A DNA stretch of 64,000 bases, from assembly GCF_036556685.1 (NCBI RefSeq), contig NZ_CP140614.1, positions 1,302,001-1,366,000 on the forward strand, written 5' to 3'. This document shows positions 27,165 through 35,757 of this stretch, piece after piece. The position numbers were made by a program, and so were the translations under genes. The DNA is from Sulfurospirillum sp. 1612. Its GTDB lineage: Bacteria; Campylobacterota; Campylobacteria; Campylobacterales; Sulfurospirillaceae. The stretch's first letter is position 1; each line of letters opens with the position of its first letter. Under the pieces are notes generated by a model, which worked only from the letters and a program-made list of their open reading frames with translations, did no database searches and was not told the origin of the DNA.

Positions 27165-28496
27165 TTATCCCATCACCAAATTAGGTAACCACAGTACGAT
27201 TTCTGGGAATATCATACAACTGGCTAAGACAACCAAATTAATAATGACAAATGGGGTGACGGATTTATAAATCTCACCCATACCAACATCTGGTGGGGTA
27301 ATTCCTTTAAGATAAAAAAGGGCAAACCCATAAGGAGGTGTTTGCACCGCAATCAAAATATTGATAATCATCAAAACGCCAAACCAAATTGGATCATACC
27401 CCAAAGATACTGCAATCGGAGTAAAAAGTGGCGCACACATCAATACAATCACGTAATCATCAAGAATAAATCCTAGCAATATCATGATGAGTTGAAATAT
27501 CATGATAACAACAATCGGTGGTAGATTTAATCCTCTTGTAAAATCAGCAATCATACCTTGAATTCCCATCAATAACTGAAAATTACTAAACAATGAAGCC
27601 CCGAGGATAATCCACATCGCCACACTAATTAAAGCAGCGCCTTGAAACCCGGCTAATTTTAAAATACGAAATTTAAACCGTTTAAAATACATCGCCAAAA
27701 GCACGGCACCAGCAACACCCAAAGCACCTGATTCTGTAGGGGTAGCAATCCCGGCTATAATACTACCAAGTACAAGAAAAATCAAGCCAATCGAGAAAAA
27801 GCCATCTCGGGCAATCTTAAATTTTTCGCGCGTATTGAGTACTGGCAACAAATCGGTTCTCTCACTCAATAGTGGAGCACGTTTTGGATTGAGCTTGGTA
27901 CTAATAAGAATATAAAGCACAATCAATGTAATCGATAAGAGCGCGGGCATAATACCGCCTATAAAGATACGACCAATGGAGTTGTGTGTGGAGGCAGCAA
28001 ACATGACCATAGGAATACTCGGCGGAATCAAAATCCCCAAGGCTCCTCCTGCCATAATGGTCCCAAGTGCTAATTTTCGATCATACCCAGCATCCATCAT
28101 CGGCTTGAGCGCAATCGTACCAGAACTCATAATCCCAGCACCAATGATGCCGACCATCGCACCAATCATCGCACAGATAAATACCACACTAATAGCAAGT
28201 GATCCGCGCACTTTACCAATCATCATCTGACTGGCTTTAAACATCGCCTCACCAATACCCGTATGAGCCAAAAGTTGTCCCATGTAAATATAAAGAGGAA
28301 TGGCGAGTAAAATATAACTAAAATATGTCCCTTCTATCGTAGTGGGAATCACATTGAAAATTCCTGCACCCCAAGAAAAATATCCTACCAACATCGCGAT
28401 ACCACCCAGGGCTAAGCCTACTGGCGTGCCAATCACGAAGAAAAACAAAAGGCATAATAACAAAACCATCGTTAAGGTTTCAATTCCCATTTTCAA
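27165..28496 (-). CDS. TRAP transporter large permease (DctM family)
   Basis: 443 residues and about 12 membrane helices. Signature segments are GTPVGLALGGIAMLVGYFSW, YTYMGQLLAHTGI-like IPLYIYMGQLLAHTGI, and GGALGILIPPSIPMVMFA. DctM is the sodium-coupled elevator component that moves the substrate delivered by the periplasmic P subunit. The start overlaps the small permease gene by 17 bases; a second ATG two codons on is equally possible. Gene order P-Q-M is standard. Confidence 0.93.
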   Translation of the reverse strand: MKMGIETLTMVLLLCLLFFFVIGTPVGLALGGIAMLVGYFSWGAGIFNVIPTTIEGTYFSYILLAIPLYIYMGQLLAHTGIGEAMFKASQMMIGKVRGSLAISVVFICAMIGAMVGIIGAGIMSSGTIALKPMMDAGYDRKLALGTIMAGGALGILIPPSIPMVMFAASTHNSIGRIFIGGIMPALLSITLIVLYILISTKLNPKRAPLLSERTDLLPVLNTREKFKIARDGFFSIGLIFLVLGSIIAGIATPTESGALGVAGAVLLAMYFKRFKFRILKLAGFQGAALISVAMWIILGASLFSNFQLLMGIQGMIADFTRGLNLPPIVVIMIFQLIMILLGFILDDYVIVLMCAPLFTPIAVSLGYDPIWFGVLMIINILIAVQTPPYGFALFYLKGITPPDVGMGEIYKSVTPFVIINLVVLASCMIFPEIVLWLPNLVMG

Positions 28497-29022
28497 GCTC
28501 CTTTTCCAATAGTGACGAACCGGTAAATAAAAAATAGAGTTCTACAATCATATCGCGAAGTAATTGAATCGTAAAGAGTGCACTTGCAATACAAAACATC
28601 AGCCAAAAATGCCACATTGGCGGGGCCCATTCACTTTGACGGTGATAATTAAACTTGATCGCTTCATTAAATTTTGTCACACTAAGATAAAAAACAACGA
28701 CCAGAAAAAAAATGGCTAAAGTATAAGAGATCACATCAAAAATCGCTTTTACTTTAGGAGACACTCTCAAATAAAAGATATCAACATTAATATGTGCTCT
28801 TTTTTGCTGTGCGTAAGCGCCTCCTAAAGCAGCAGCATAACCAAATAAGAATAGCGCCGTATCAAATGTCCATATAGGAGGAGCATCAAAGAGATATCGG
28901 GCAACTGTTCCATAAAAAACGACAAAGGCCAGTATGGGCACCAATATTGATGCCCCCTTGCCGAACCACATAACCACTTGATCAACAGTGATACAAAATA
29001 ATTGTAAGGTTCTTTTTAACAT
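28480..29022 (-). CDS. TRAP transporter small permease (DctQ family)
   Basis: 180 residues with four membrane helices. The family pattern FLFGYAAALGGAYAQQKRAHINVDIFY, including the conserved His-Ile-Asn/Arg-Val-Asp stretch, lies at about residues 85-105. It supports and is required by the large permease. The start is 22 bases downstream of the P-subunit stop, and the end overlaps the M subunit. Confidence 0.9.
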   Translation of the reverse strand: MLKRTLQLFCITVDQVVMWFGKGASILVPILAFVVFYGTVARYLFDAPPIWTFDTALFLFGYAAALGGAYAQQKRAHINVDIFYLRVSPKVKAIFDVISYTLAIFFLVVVFYLSVTKFNEAIKFNYHRQSEWAPPMWHFWLMFCIASALFTIQLLRDMIVELYFLFTGSSLLEKELENGN

Positions 29023-29044
29023 GATAATGCCTATTACAATTTAA

Positions 29045-30076
29045 TTATTGATTTTCTGTTTTTTTAAGAACGTCTATCAACTCTTTGCAATATGGACCTT
29101 TTTTAGAGTATTCTTCCCATAAACCTGCCCCTGCTTTCTTCCATGCAGCTTTATCTGCAGCCGATGGTTTTGGACTCCATTTCAGACCTTTTTTAATCAT
29201 TTCATTGAGTGCTTCTTGCTCCCATTTTCTAGATTTTGTTAACTGTTCTTTTGCATGATCTACTGTTGCAGCATAAACCTCTTTTTGCAATTTTGGAGTC
29301 AATTTATTCCAAGCTGCTTGATTGACAAGGATTGGTAAGACTTGAGCACCAGCCTCTGGTAGTGGATACATATATTTTGCTACTTCTTCATGATTACCAT
29401 CACGGTGATCGATCATATTACTACCGATTGAGCCATCAATAACGCCGGTTGCCAAACTGGTATAAATTTCACTCCACGCCAATGAAACAGGAGACGCACC
29501 TAAATTTCTAAGAAATTTACCGTAAGCACCTGGAGCTCTGATTTTAAGTCCTTGGAAATCTTTTACTGATTTGATTGGTTTTTTGGTGATGATATAAACT
29601 GCCGGTTGGATGTATGGTTCTAACCAAACCAAACCTTGTGTCGCATAAGCTTTTTTCAAGATTTTACCCCATCCGTCTTTATGAAAAAGTTTTTGTAATT
29701 TTGCAGGATCATTGGTACCACCGGGCAATCCGAGCTCTATAACGCCAGCAGGAAATTCGCCTGCATTCATCGCTTGAAACGGTGCAATCATTTCGATTAA
29801 ACCCGTTTTAGCCGCTCCAAAAAGTCCTTGTGTTCCAACACCTTCACCAGAAAAAAGTACTTGAACTTTGATTGCACCGTGAGTTCTTTTTTCGATATCT
29901 TTTGCTAGGTCTTCATAGATTTTACCAAAGGCAGTACCCCGTCCATAAAGATTAGCAAATCGCCAATGATATTGCGCCGCTGCAAAAGCAGACTGGCTCA
30001 TCATGATAACTCCAAATAATGCAACTAATATTGTAGCAACTGTATTCTTTTTTACATTTCCAAATAAATTACTCAT
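29045..30076 (-). CDS. TRAP transporter solute-binding protein (DctP family)
   Basis: 343 residues. An N-terminal signal peptide ends near residue 33 (SAFAAAQYHW). The mature domain has the DctP layout, with the carboxylate-binding arginine probably Arg180 in GLKIRAPGAYGKFLRNLG, followed by ASPVSLAWSEIYTSLATGVIDGSIG. This points to an organic acid or amino-acid-like ligand with a carboxylate. The neighbouring aminotransferase suggests an omega-amino acid such as GABA, beta-alanine or 5-aminovalerate, or taurine; the sequence cannot decide. AAGGAAGGAAGAT precedes the start. Confidence 0.92.
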   Translation of the reverse strand: MSNLFGNVKKNTVATILVALFGVIMMSQSAFAAAQYHWRFANLYGRGTAFGKIYEDLAKDIEKRTHGAIKVQVLFSGEGVGTQGLFGAAKTGLIEMIAPFQAMNAGEFPAGVIELGLPGGTNDPAKLQKLFHKDGWGKILKKAYATQGLVWLEPYIQPAVYIITKKPIKSVKDFQGLKIRAPGAYGKFLRNLGASPVSLAWSEIYTSLATGVIDGSIGSNMIDHRDGNHEEVAKYMYPLPEAGAQVLPILVNQAAWNKLTPKLQKEVYAATVDHAKEQLTKSRKWEQEALNEMIKKGLKWSPKPSAADKAAWKKAGAGLWEEYSKKGPYCKELIDVLKKTENQ

Positions 30077-30202
30077 CTATCTTCCTTCCTTTTTTTGATT
30101 TTTTTAAATAATGCAACTTTTAGCGCACAATCACCCTCTTGGTGTTTGGGCTAAAAATCAATTACAATCCTTCTACTGTTTGTGCTCATCTCCTCCTTTA
30201 TA

Positions 30203-31486
30203 TTATTTTTTTACCAAATCTGCAAATAAGGCACTAAATTTATCCAAGCCTTCATTTACCAATGCATCACTAATGGTTAAAGCTGGTAGAAATCTAATAA
30301 CATTACTATTAAAACCACAAGATAACAGTATCAAACCATACGCTGTCGCATGCGCAATTATCTCTTTGGTTAATGCCGCATTAGGTTTATCTTTGTCCCC
30401 ATCAGACATTAATTCGATGGCAATCATAGCACCTTTGTTTCTGACATCACTAATAAGCTCTGGATATTGTGCTTGCAATGCTGTTAATCTTGTATGAAAT
30501 AATGTGCCTATTTCATTGGAGCGATTGATTAAATCTTCATCTTTCATGATATCTTGCACCGCTAGTGCTGCAGCACATGCAACTGGTGAGCCACCATACG
30601 TACCACCTAGTCCTCCCGCAACTGGAGCATCCATAATCTCTTGTTTCCCGACTACGGCTGAGAGTGGATATCCTCCGGCAATTCCTTTGGCTACGGTCAT
30701 CAAATCAGGTTCAATATTACTATATTCCATACAGAACATTTTACCCGTGCGACCAAATCCGGTTTGAATTTCATCCGCTATCATGACAATATTATGCGCA
30801 TCACAAATGTCTCGCAATGCTTGTAAAAACTCTATTGGTGCTGGATAAAATCCACCTTCCCCTTGAACGGGTTCTACGATAATAGCCGCAACATCATCGG
30901 ATGAAATATCATATTTAAAAAGATTTTTGATGGCTTTGAGAGAATCTTCAACAGAGACACCATATGCAGCTCCAGGAAAAGGAACATGGTAAATTTCACT
31001 AGGAAAAGGTCCAAAACTATTTTTATAAGGGGCCATTTTGCCAGTGAGTCCCATCGTCATATTAGTACGACCATGGAAGGCACCATTGAAGGCAATAATA
31101 CCTCTTTTACCCGTATAGGCTCTGGCAATTTTCACAGCATTTTCCACAGCTTCTGCCCCTGAATTTAAAAAGATTGCCTTTTTCTCCGTTGTTCCTGGTG
31201 CTAATTTTGTTAATTTTTCAGCAAGCTCAACCGCTACTTCATAAGGGTTAACCATCAAGCACGTATGACTAAATTTCTCTACTTGTGCTTTTACAGCTTC
31301 AACAATCTTTGGATGTGCATGCCCCGTGTTACACACAGCAATCCCCATACCAAAATCAATATACCGATTTCCATCAACATCCCAAACTTCAGAATTTTTT
31401 GCATGGTCAACAAAAACAGGATACATATTGCCCTGTCCTCTTGCAAAGACTTTATTCTTACGATCTTGTAACGCTTGGTTCTTCAT
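30203..31486 (-). CDS. gabT: 4-aminobutyrate aminotransferase-like enzyme
   Basis: PLP-dependent class III aminotransferase of 427 residues, strongly like E. coli GabT in order and sequence: GIAVCNTGHAHPKIVEAV, LNSGAEAVENAVKIARAYTG, FNGAFHGRTNMTMGLTGK, IIVEPVQGEGGFYPAP, IADEIQTGFGRTGKMF, and TVAKGIAGGYPLSAV containing the Schiff-base lysine. GabT-type enzymes convert GABA to succinate semialdehyde and often take 5-aminovalerate or beta-alanine. It leads the operon with the TRAP transporter, UspA protein and aldehyde dehydrogenase. AAAAGGAGAAGAAAC precedes the ATG. Confidence 0.85.
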   Translation of the reverse strand: MKNQALQDRKNKVFARGQGNMYPVFVDHAKNSEVWDVDGNRYIDFGMGIAVCNTGHAHPKIVEAVKAQVEKFSHTCLMVNPYEVAVELAEKLTKLAPGTTEKKAIFLNSGAEAVENAVKIARAYTGKRGIIAFNGAFHGRTNMTMGLTGKMAPYKNSFGPFPSEIYHVPFPGAAYGVSVEDSLKAIKNLFKYDISSDDVAAIIVEPVQGEGGFYPAPIEFLQALRDICDAHNIVMIADEIQTGFGRTGKMFCMEYSNIEPDLMTVAKGIAGGYPLSAVVGKQEIMDAPVAGGLGGTYGGSPVACAAALAVQDIMKDEDLINRSNEIGTLFHTRLTALQAQYPELISDVRNKGAMIAIELMSDGDKDKPNAALTKEIIAHATAYGLILLSCGFNSNVIRFLPALTISDALVNEGLDKFSALFADLVKK

Positions 31487-31512
31487 GTTTCTTCTCCTTT
31501 TCTTATTTTTAC

Positions 31513-31551
31513 GTACACCTTACACTCTTTAAGTGTGCTATAAGTGTGTAC
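31513..31551. promoter_or_regulatory. Tandem AAGTGTG repeats in the gabT/kinase divergent spacer
   Basis: AAGTGTG occurs at 31531-31537 and 31542-31548, 11 bases apart in the same orientation. An inverted partial copy (TACACTC, 31521-31527) lies before them, and the outer edges GTACAC and GTGTAC are also inverted. Direct repeats at one helical turn are the usual site format for OmpR-type response regulators. The block is 27 to 65 bases upstream of the gabT start, where it could overlap that promoter. Confidence 0.5.
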
Positions 31552-31686
31552 TTGCAAAAATGCACATAAAAAAATTATGAAATAATCACGATGTAACAAA
31601 AAGTAAATTTTTATTATGATAGGATTCCAAAGTTTTTTAATTTTATTTTGGGGTGCTTGATGCAAGAGATAGACTATGGAGATGAT

Positions 31687-33483
31687 ATGTTTAATGAAAA
31701 AAATATTCCAAGACTCATTATCTTAACACCAATTCTTACGATTATTGTCTTAGTCATTTTGATACTCTACTCCTTTATCAAAACGCAACAAGATTATTTT
31801 CTACAAGAGAGTACACAACTAGAAAAGAATTATTTAGCACAACAAAAAAACTTATTGCAAAAAGAGGTTGATGATGTCTTCTCTTATATCAAATATCACA
31901 AAAATTTGATGCTTGAGAATGAGAAAAAAGACATTGAAATACAAATGAAGGCCTTTATGAACGTCATTTTGAGCCAAAATGCCACGCCAGATAAATATTT
32001 GACCTACATCAAACAAAATTCCAATGATGACACGGATTTTATCATCTATGATGTACGACATGACCGATTGATTCAAGATGAAAATGTCTTTTTCGATAAA
32101 TCACAACTGCCACTACACCGCAAGATGGATGGCACCTTTATGCTAAAAGATACGATTGATCTCTTCTTCTTCCGTTATATTCCTAGTAGAGAGATTTTAA
32201 TTATACTAGAAAAAGATATTTATTATAAATTAGCAGATTTAAAAATTTCCATTGCACGATGGATAGAAAATATTCGATTTGGTAACAACAACTACTTATG
32301 GGTTTATTCCAATACCAATAAATTAATCGCTAACCCCTATAGAAAAGAGGATATTGGAAAGGATGATACCTTTACCAAAGATGCTAACAACACTTTTTTT
32401 GTTCAAAAGCTTGTCAATCTTGCCATAAAGAATCCTAAGGGCAGTTTTTTTGAATTTTATCCTATTGAATCCAATAAAAAACACCAAAATGAGCAATTGG
32501 GATTTGCTAAATATTATAGTGAGTGGAACTGGATTGTGGGGTGTGGTGTCAACACAGACCAAATGCAAAAAAATATCAAAGATAATAAGCTTTTATTGGA
32601 ACAAAGAATCAACAAGTATATTCAAAGTACCGTTTTTATTGCACTGTTGTTAATCTTTTTGATTTCAGTATTATCCATTTTGACCTCTTACAAAATCAAC
32701 AAAACCTTTAAAGCCTATCAAGATAAAGTCAATAAAAAAGAGATGGATTTACAAGGAAAGATTGAAAAAGCGCTCCTTGAAGCAAAAGAAAAAGATAAAG
32801 CGATGTTGCATCAATCACGCTTGGCGCGTATGGGAAATATCATCAATATGATTTCGCATCAATGGCGCCAACCGCTCAGCCAACTCTCCGGTATCATGAT
32901 GGAATTAGAAACTACGGTAAAGTTTAAAAAGGCAGACGATAAATTTCTCTTTGCTTGTGCTAATGATGCATCAAAAATTATCCAATTTATGTCTTTGACC
33001 ATTGAAGATTTTAGAAACTTTTTCAAACCTGACCGCGACAAACAAGACTTTAGTATCGCTGATGCCTGCGATGGCGCTATTGGCCTAATCAAAGCATCGC
33101 TCAACAATCAACACATTACTTTGAATTACGAAGTCCAAAATGACAAAATGGTCACGGGATATAAAAGAGAATATTCTCAAGTTATTTTAAATTTATTGCT
33201 CAATGCTAAAGATGCTATAATTATGAATAATATAAAAAATGGAACCATCAATTTAAGTGTGAGAACCGAAGAGAACCGATCAATTGTAACGGTACAGGAT
33301 AATGCCGGTGGCGTTGATGAAGAAAATATAAATTCTATCTTTGAACCCTATTTTTCAACCAAAAAATCACAAGGTACCGGCTTGGGACTCTACATGTCCA
33401 AAATGATTATTGAAAAAAATATGCAAGGCCAACTGAGTGTAAAAAATGATGAATTTGGCGCAATATTTACCATACTTTTATAA
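31687..33483 (+). CDS. Cache-domain sensor histidine kinase
   Basis: About 598 residues. Two membrane helices (near residues 10-33 and 310-335) bracket a 275-residue periplasmic region that resembles Cache-type ligand-binding sensors, including a GNNNYLWVYSNTNKLIANPY strand typical of these domains. The cytoplasmic part has a coiled coil, an H-box (ISHQWRQPLSQL), an N-box (LNLLLNAKDAI), and G-boxes (DNAGGVDEENI, GTGLGLYMSK). I prefer ATG 31687 for its GGAG site; ATG 31660 and a further upstream start are possible. It probably senses the substrate of the adjacent TRAP operon. Confidence 0.88.
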   Translation: MFNEKNIPRLIILTPILTIIVLVILILYSFIKTQQDYFLQESTQLEKNYLAQQKNLLQKEVDDVFSYIKYHKNLMLENEKKDIEIQMKAFMNVILSQNATPDKYLTYIKQNSNDDTDFIIYDVRHDRLIQDENVFFDKSQLPLHRKMDGTFMLKDTIDLFFFRYIPSREILIILEKDIYYKLADLKISIARWIENIRFGNNNYLWVYSNTNKLIANPYRKEDIGKDDTFTKDANNTFFVQKLVNLAIKNPKGSFFEFYPIESNKKHQNEQLGFAKYYSEWNWIVGCGVNTDQMQKNIKDNKLLLEQRINKYIQSTVFIALLLIFLISVLSILTSYKINKTFKAYQDKVNKKEMDLQGKIEKALLEAKEKDKAMLHQSRLARMGNIINMISHQWRQPLSQLSGIMMELETTVKFKKADDKFLFACANDASKIIQFMSLTIEDFRNFFKPDRDKQDFSIADACDGAIGLIKASLNNQHITLNYEVQNDKMVTGYKREYSQVILNLLLNAKDAIIMNNIKNGTINLSVRTEENRSIVTVQDNAGGVDEENINSIFEPYFSTKKSQGTGLGLYMSKMIIEKNMQGQLSVKNDEFGAIFTILL

Positions 33484-33495
33484 GAACAAAGGCGA

Positions 33496-34185
33496 ATGAT
33501 TATGGATCAACTCGAACAAATACTCTCAAAATGTACTGTCTTATTGGCAGAAGATGATGAAGAGGTCAGAAAAAGATTAAAAAATACATTGCAATTTTAT
33601 TTCAAAGCGGTTTATGAAGATAGTAATGGCGATGATGCGTATGATACCTTCATTGAAAAAAAACCGGACTTGCTTATTTCTGATATTGAGATGAGTGATG
33701 GTGATGGTATTGAACTTGTCAAACGCATCAGAAAAGTCAATCTTAATACTCCTATTATCATCCTGAGCGCTTACTCCAAAGAGGAGTATTTACTCAAGCT
33801 CATCAACCTCAAGATTGACCATTATATTTTAAAACCAACAAATAACAAACAACTCTTTGAAGCGATTTCAAAAGCGTTGCTTTCAGAAAATAAAAAAATT
33901 TTAGAGCTCTCTTCTAAACTTTATCTCAATATTGATGATAATACCCTCTCCTATCAAGGACAAAAGATTATCTTGCGAAAGAAAGAGAAAGATTTCTTGG
34001 AGCTTTTATATCAAAACAAACATAGAATCACAAAGTATGATATTTTGCAAGAGTATATCTGGGGTGATAAAATCATGACACAAAATGCGCTCAAAACATT
34101 TATCAAAGAATTAAGACGCAAACTTCCTATTGATATTATCAAAAATGTCAAACAAGAAGGCTATATTATCACCACAGAAAATTAG
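33496..34185 (+). CDS. OmpR-family response regulator
   Basis: 229 residues. The receiver domain has acidic residues in LLAEDDEEVRKRL, the phospho-acceptor Asp in LLISDIEMSDGDG, a Ser in IILSAY and Lys in HYILKPT. The C-terminal winged helix (residues 145-229) carries the Trans_reg_C pattern LRKKEKDFLELL and IKELRRKLP. It follows the kinase by 12 bases, so the two form a pair. ATG 33502 has better spacing from AAAGG than ATG 33496, so the true start may be two codons later. Confidence 0.9.
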   Translation: MIMDQLEQILSKCTVLLAEDDEEVRKRLKNTLQFYFKAVYEDSNGDDAYDTFIEKKPDLLISDIEMSDGDGIELVKRIRKVNLNTPIIILSAYSKEEYLLKLINLKIDHYILKPTNNKQLFEAISKALLSENKKILELSSKLYLNIDDNTLSYQGQKIILRKKEKDFLELLYQNKHRITKYDILQEYIWGDKIMTQNALKTFIKELRRKLPIDIIKNVKQEGYIITTEN

Positions 34186-34198
34186 AACATTTTTTACT

Positions 34199-35176
34199 TT
34201 AAATTTTGATGATGGCACGCCCCACGCTTTGACCTGCTAACATCGTTTGAATCAAAGAAGGAATCTCTTGTAGTGTATGTTCGTGCACCACGTCGCTAAG
34301 ATCAATCTTCCACTCATCAGCCAATTTATTCCACAATGCAAACCGTTGCGTATTTTCAAGTTCCGCTGAATCAATACCTAAGAGATTATTACCCCGCAAA
34401 ATAAAAGGAAACACGGTCGTATTGAGCTTCGGTGAGCCAACCAATCCACAGATTGCTACGCTACCTGAGTGTTTGATTTGCTTCAATATATTTTCCAAAA
34501 GCACCCCACCGACCACATCAATCGCCCCATCATAAAGCGGCTTTAGAAGTGGCCTTTTTGCATCCATCACAAAATCATCTTTGAGAATCACCGTATCGGC
34601 ACCAATTGAGTATAAAAACTCTTTTTTGTCTGCCTTAGAACTCAGTGCTGCCACTTTGAACCCAAGATGGTGCAAGAGCTTCACACTAAAACTTCCCACC
34701 ACGCCAGTTGAGCCTGTTACTAAAATCGTATTGCCTTTTTTTTGGCCGTTTTTAAGTAGTTTATCCACCCCAATGGCTGCGGTCAAACCCGCTGTTCCAA
34801 TCGTCGCGGCTTCTTTAAGACTCAAATTCTCAGGCAATGGCACGACCCAATGAGAGGGCACACTAATATATTCACTAAAAGCCCCATTGGTATTCATCCC
34901 CAAATCAAAACTCGTCACAATGACCTCATCACCCACTTTAAAGGTATCATGATTGCTTCGCACCACAGTGCCCGCAGCATCAATCCCCGGTGTATGGGGG
35001 TAATGTTTCGTTACCCCTTTATTGCCAATACAACTCAGCGCATCTTTATAATTGAGAGCACTGTATTTCACACGTACTAAAATATCATTTTTATCTAAAT
35101 CTTCTAGCAACAATTCTTCAATGGTTTGTGTAAATTTTCCATCAACTTCTTTGACAACCAGAGCCTTATAAGTCAT
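34199..35176 (-). CDS. YhdH/AcuI-family NADPH-dependent acryloyl-CoA reductase
   Basis: 325-residue medium-chain reductase of the YhdH/YhfP quinone-oxidoreductase family. Visible are ALNYKDALSCIGNKG near the N terminus, TPGIDAAGTVV, the nucleotide-binding loop TGSTGVVGSFSVKLLHHLGF, and a C-terminal GQSVGRAIIKI. The best-studied relative, AcuI, reduces acryloyl-CoA to propionyl-CoA, which would feed the prp genes of this window; other members act on different enones. The function is therefore probable by family only. It starts the minus-strand unit's last position, overlapping the upstream membrane-protein gene by four bases. Confidence 0.78.
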   Translation of the reverse strand: MTYKALVVKEVDGKFTQTIEELLLEDLDKNDILVRVKYSALNYKDALSCIGNKGVTKHYPHTPGIDAAGTVVRSNHDTFKVGDEVIVTSFDLGMNTNGAFSEYISVPSHWVVPLPENLSLKEAATIGTAGLTAAIGVDKLLKNGQKKGNTILVTGSTGVVGSFSVKLLHHLGFKVAALSSKADKKEFLYSIGADTVILKDDFVMDAKRPLLKPLYDGAIDVVGGVLLENILKQIKHSGSVAICGLVGSPKLNTTVFPFILRGNNLLGIDSAELENTQRFALWNKLADEWKIDLSDVVHEHTLQEIPSLIQTMLAGQSVGRAIIKI

Positions 35177-35757
35177 CTTTGTTCCTTTTTTTCTTTCGTA
35201 AATACAAAAGCTTTATAAACTATAAAAATGATACCTATTTCTAACAATAAAAGCAAGATATATAAATCATACACTTGAGTCTGTTTATCGATGATTTCCA
35301 TAAAGTCTAAGGTTTTGTAGAAGCCATACGACAAAACCAAACCACTCAGATAACCTTTTTGCTTCATCGCATCAGCCCATGAGAGGACTCTTGTTTTGTG
35401 TAAGGCAATCGTCTCCATTCTAACAAGGTAACTCCCAAAGACAAAAGTGAGCTGATAGCCAATATACACAAGCAAGGCACTGTGATAGGAATATTTTAAA
35501 ATCAAAAAAGCCGCTACAAAAGCCAATACGATACTCTCTACTAAAAAGGTAATATAAAAGAATGCCCTTATATTCATAATCTTATAATAAATTTTTGCCA
35601 AAGCCAACATTCCCAAGGCCAAGACAATCCCACCGATGGAATAAATAGAAGGCTCAAGCGGTGTGTACAAAACAAAGACACTCCCCACACTCAAGCCTAA
35701 AAATAGTGAATTTAAAAATTTGTAATAGAGATAATATCGTATTTTAATATTTTTCAA
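35173..35757 (-). CDS. Hypothetical membrane protein with a TonB receptor
   Basis: 194 residues, with about six hydrophobic segments and a basic C-terminal end (KEKKEQR). I do not recognise the family. It is overlapped by ATGA junctions on both sides, by the TonB-dependent receptor upstream and the YhdH-like reductase downstream, so it is translated with them. Small inner-membrane proteins encoded with TonB receptors sometimes handle the same ligand, but there is no motif here to show that. Confidence 0.6.
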   Translation of the reverse strand: MKNIKIRYYLYYKFLNSLFLGLSVGSVFVLYTPLEPSIYSIGGIVLALGMLALAKIYYKIMNIRAFFYITFLVESIVLAFVAAFLILKYSYHSALLVYIGYQLTFVFGSYLVRMETIALHKTRVLSWADAMKQKGYLSGLVLSYGFYKTLDFMEIIDKQTQVYDLYILLLLLEIGIIFIVYKAFVFTKEKKEQR

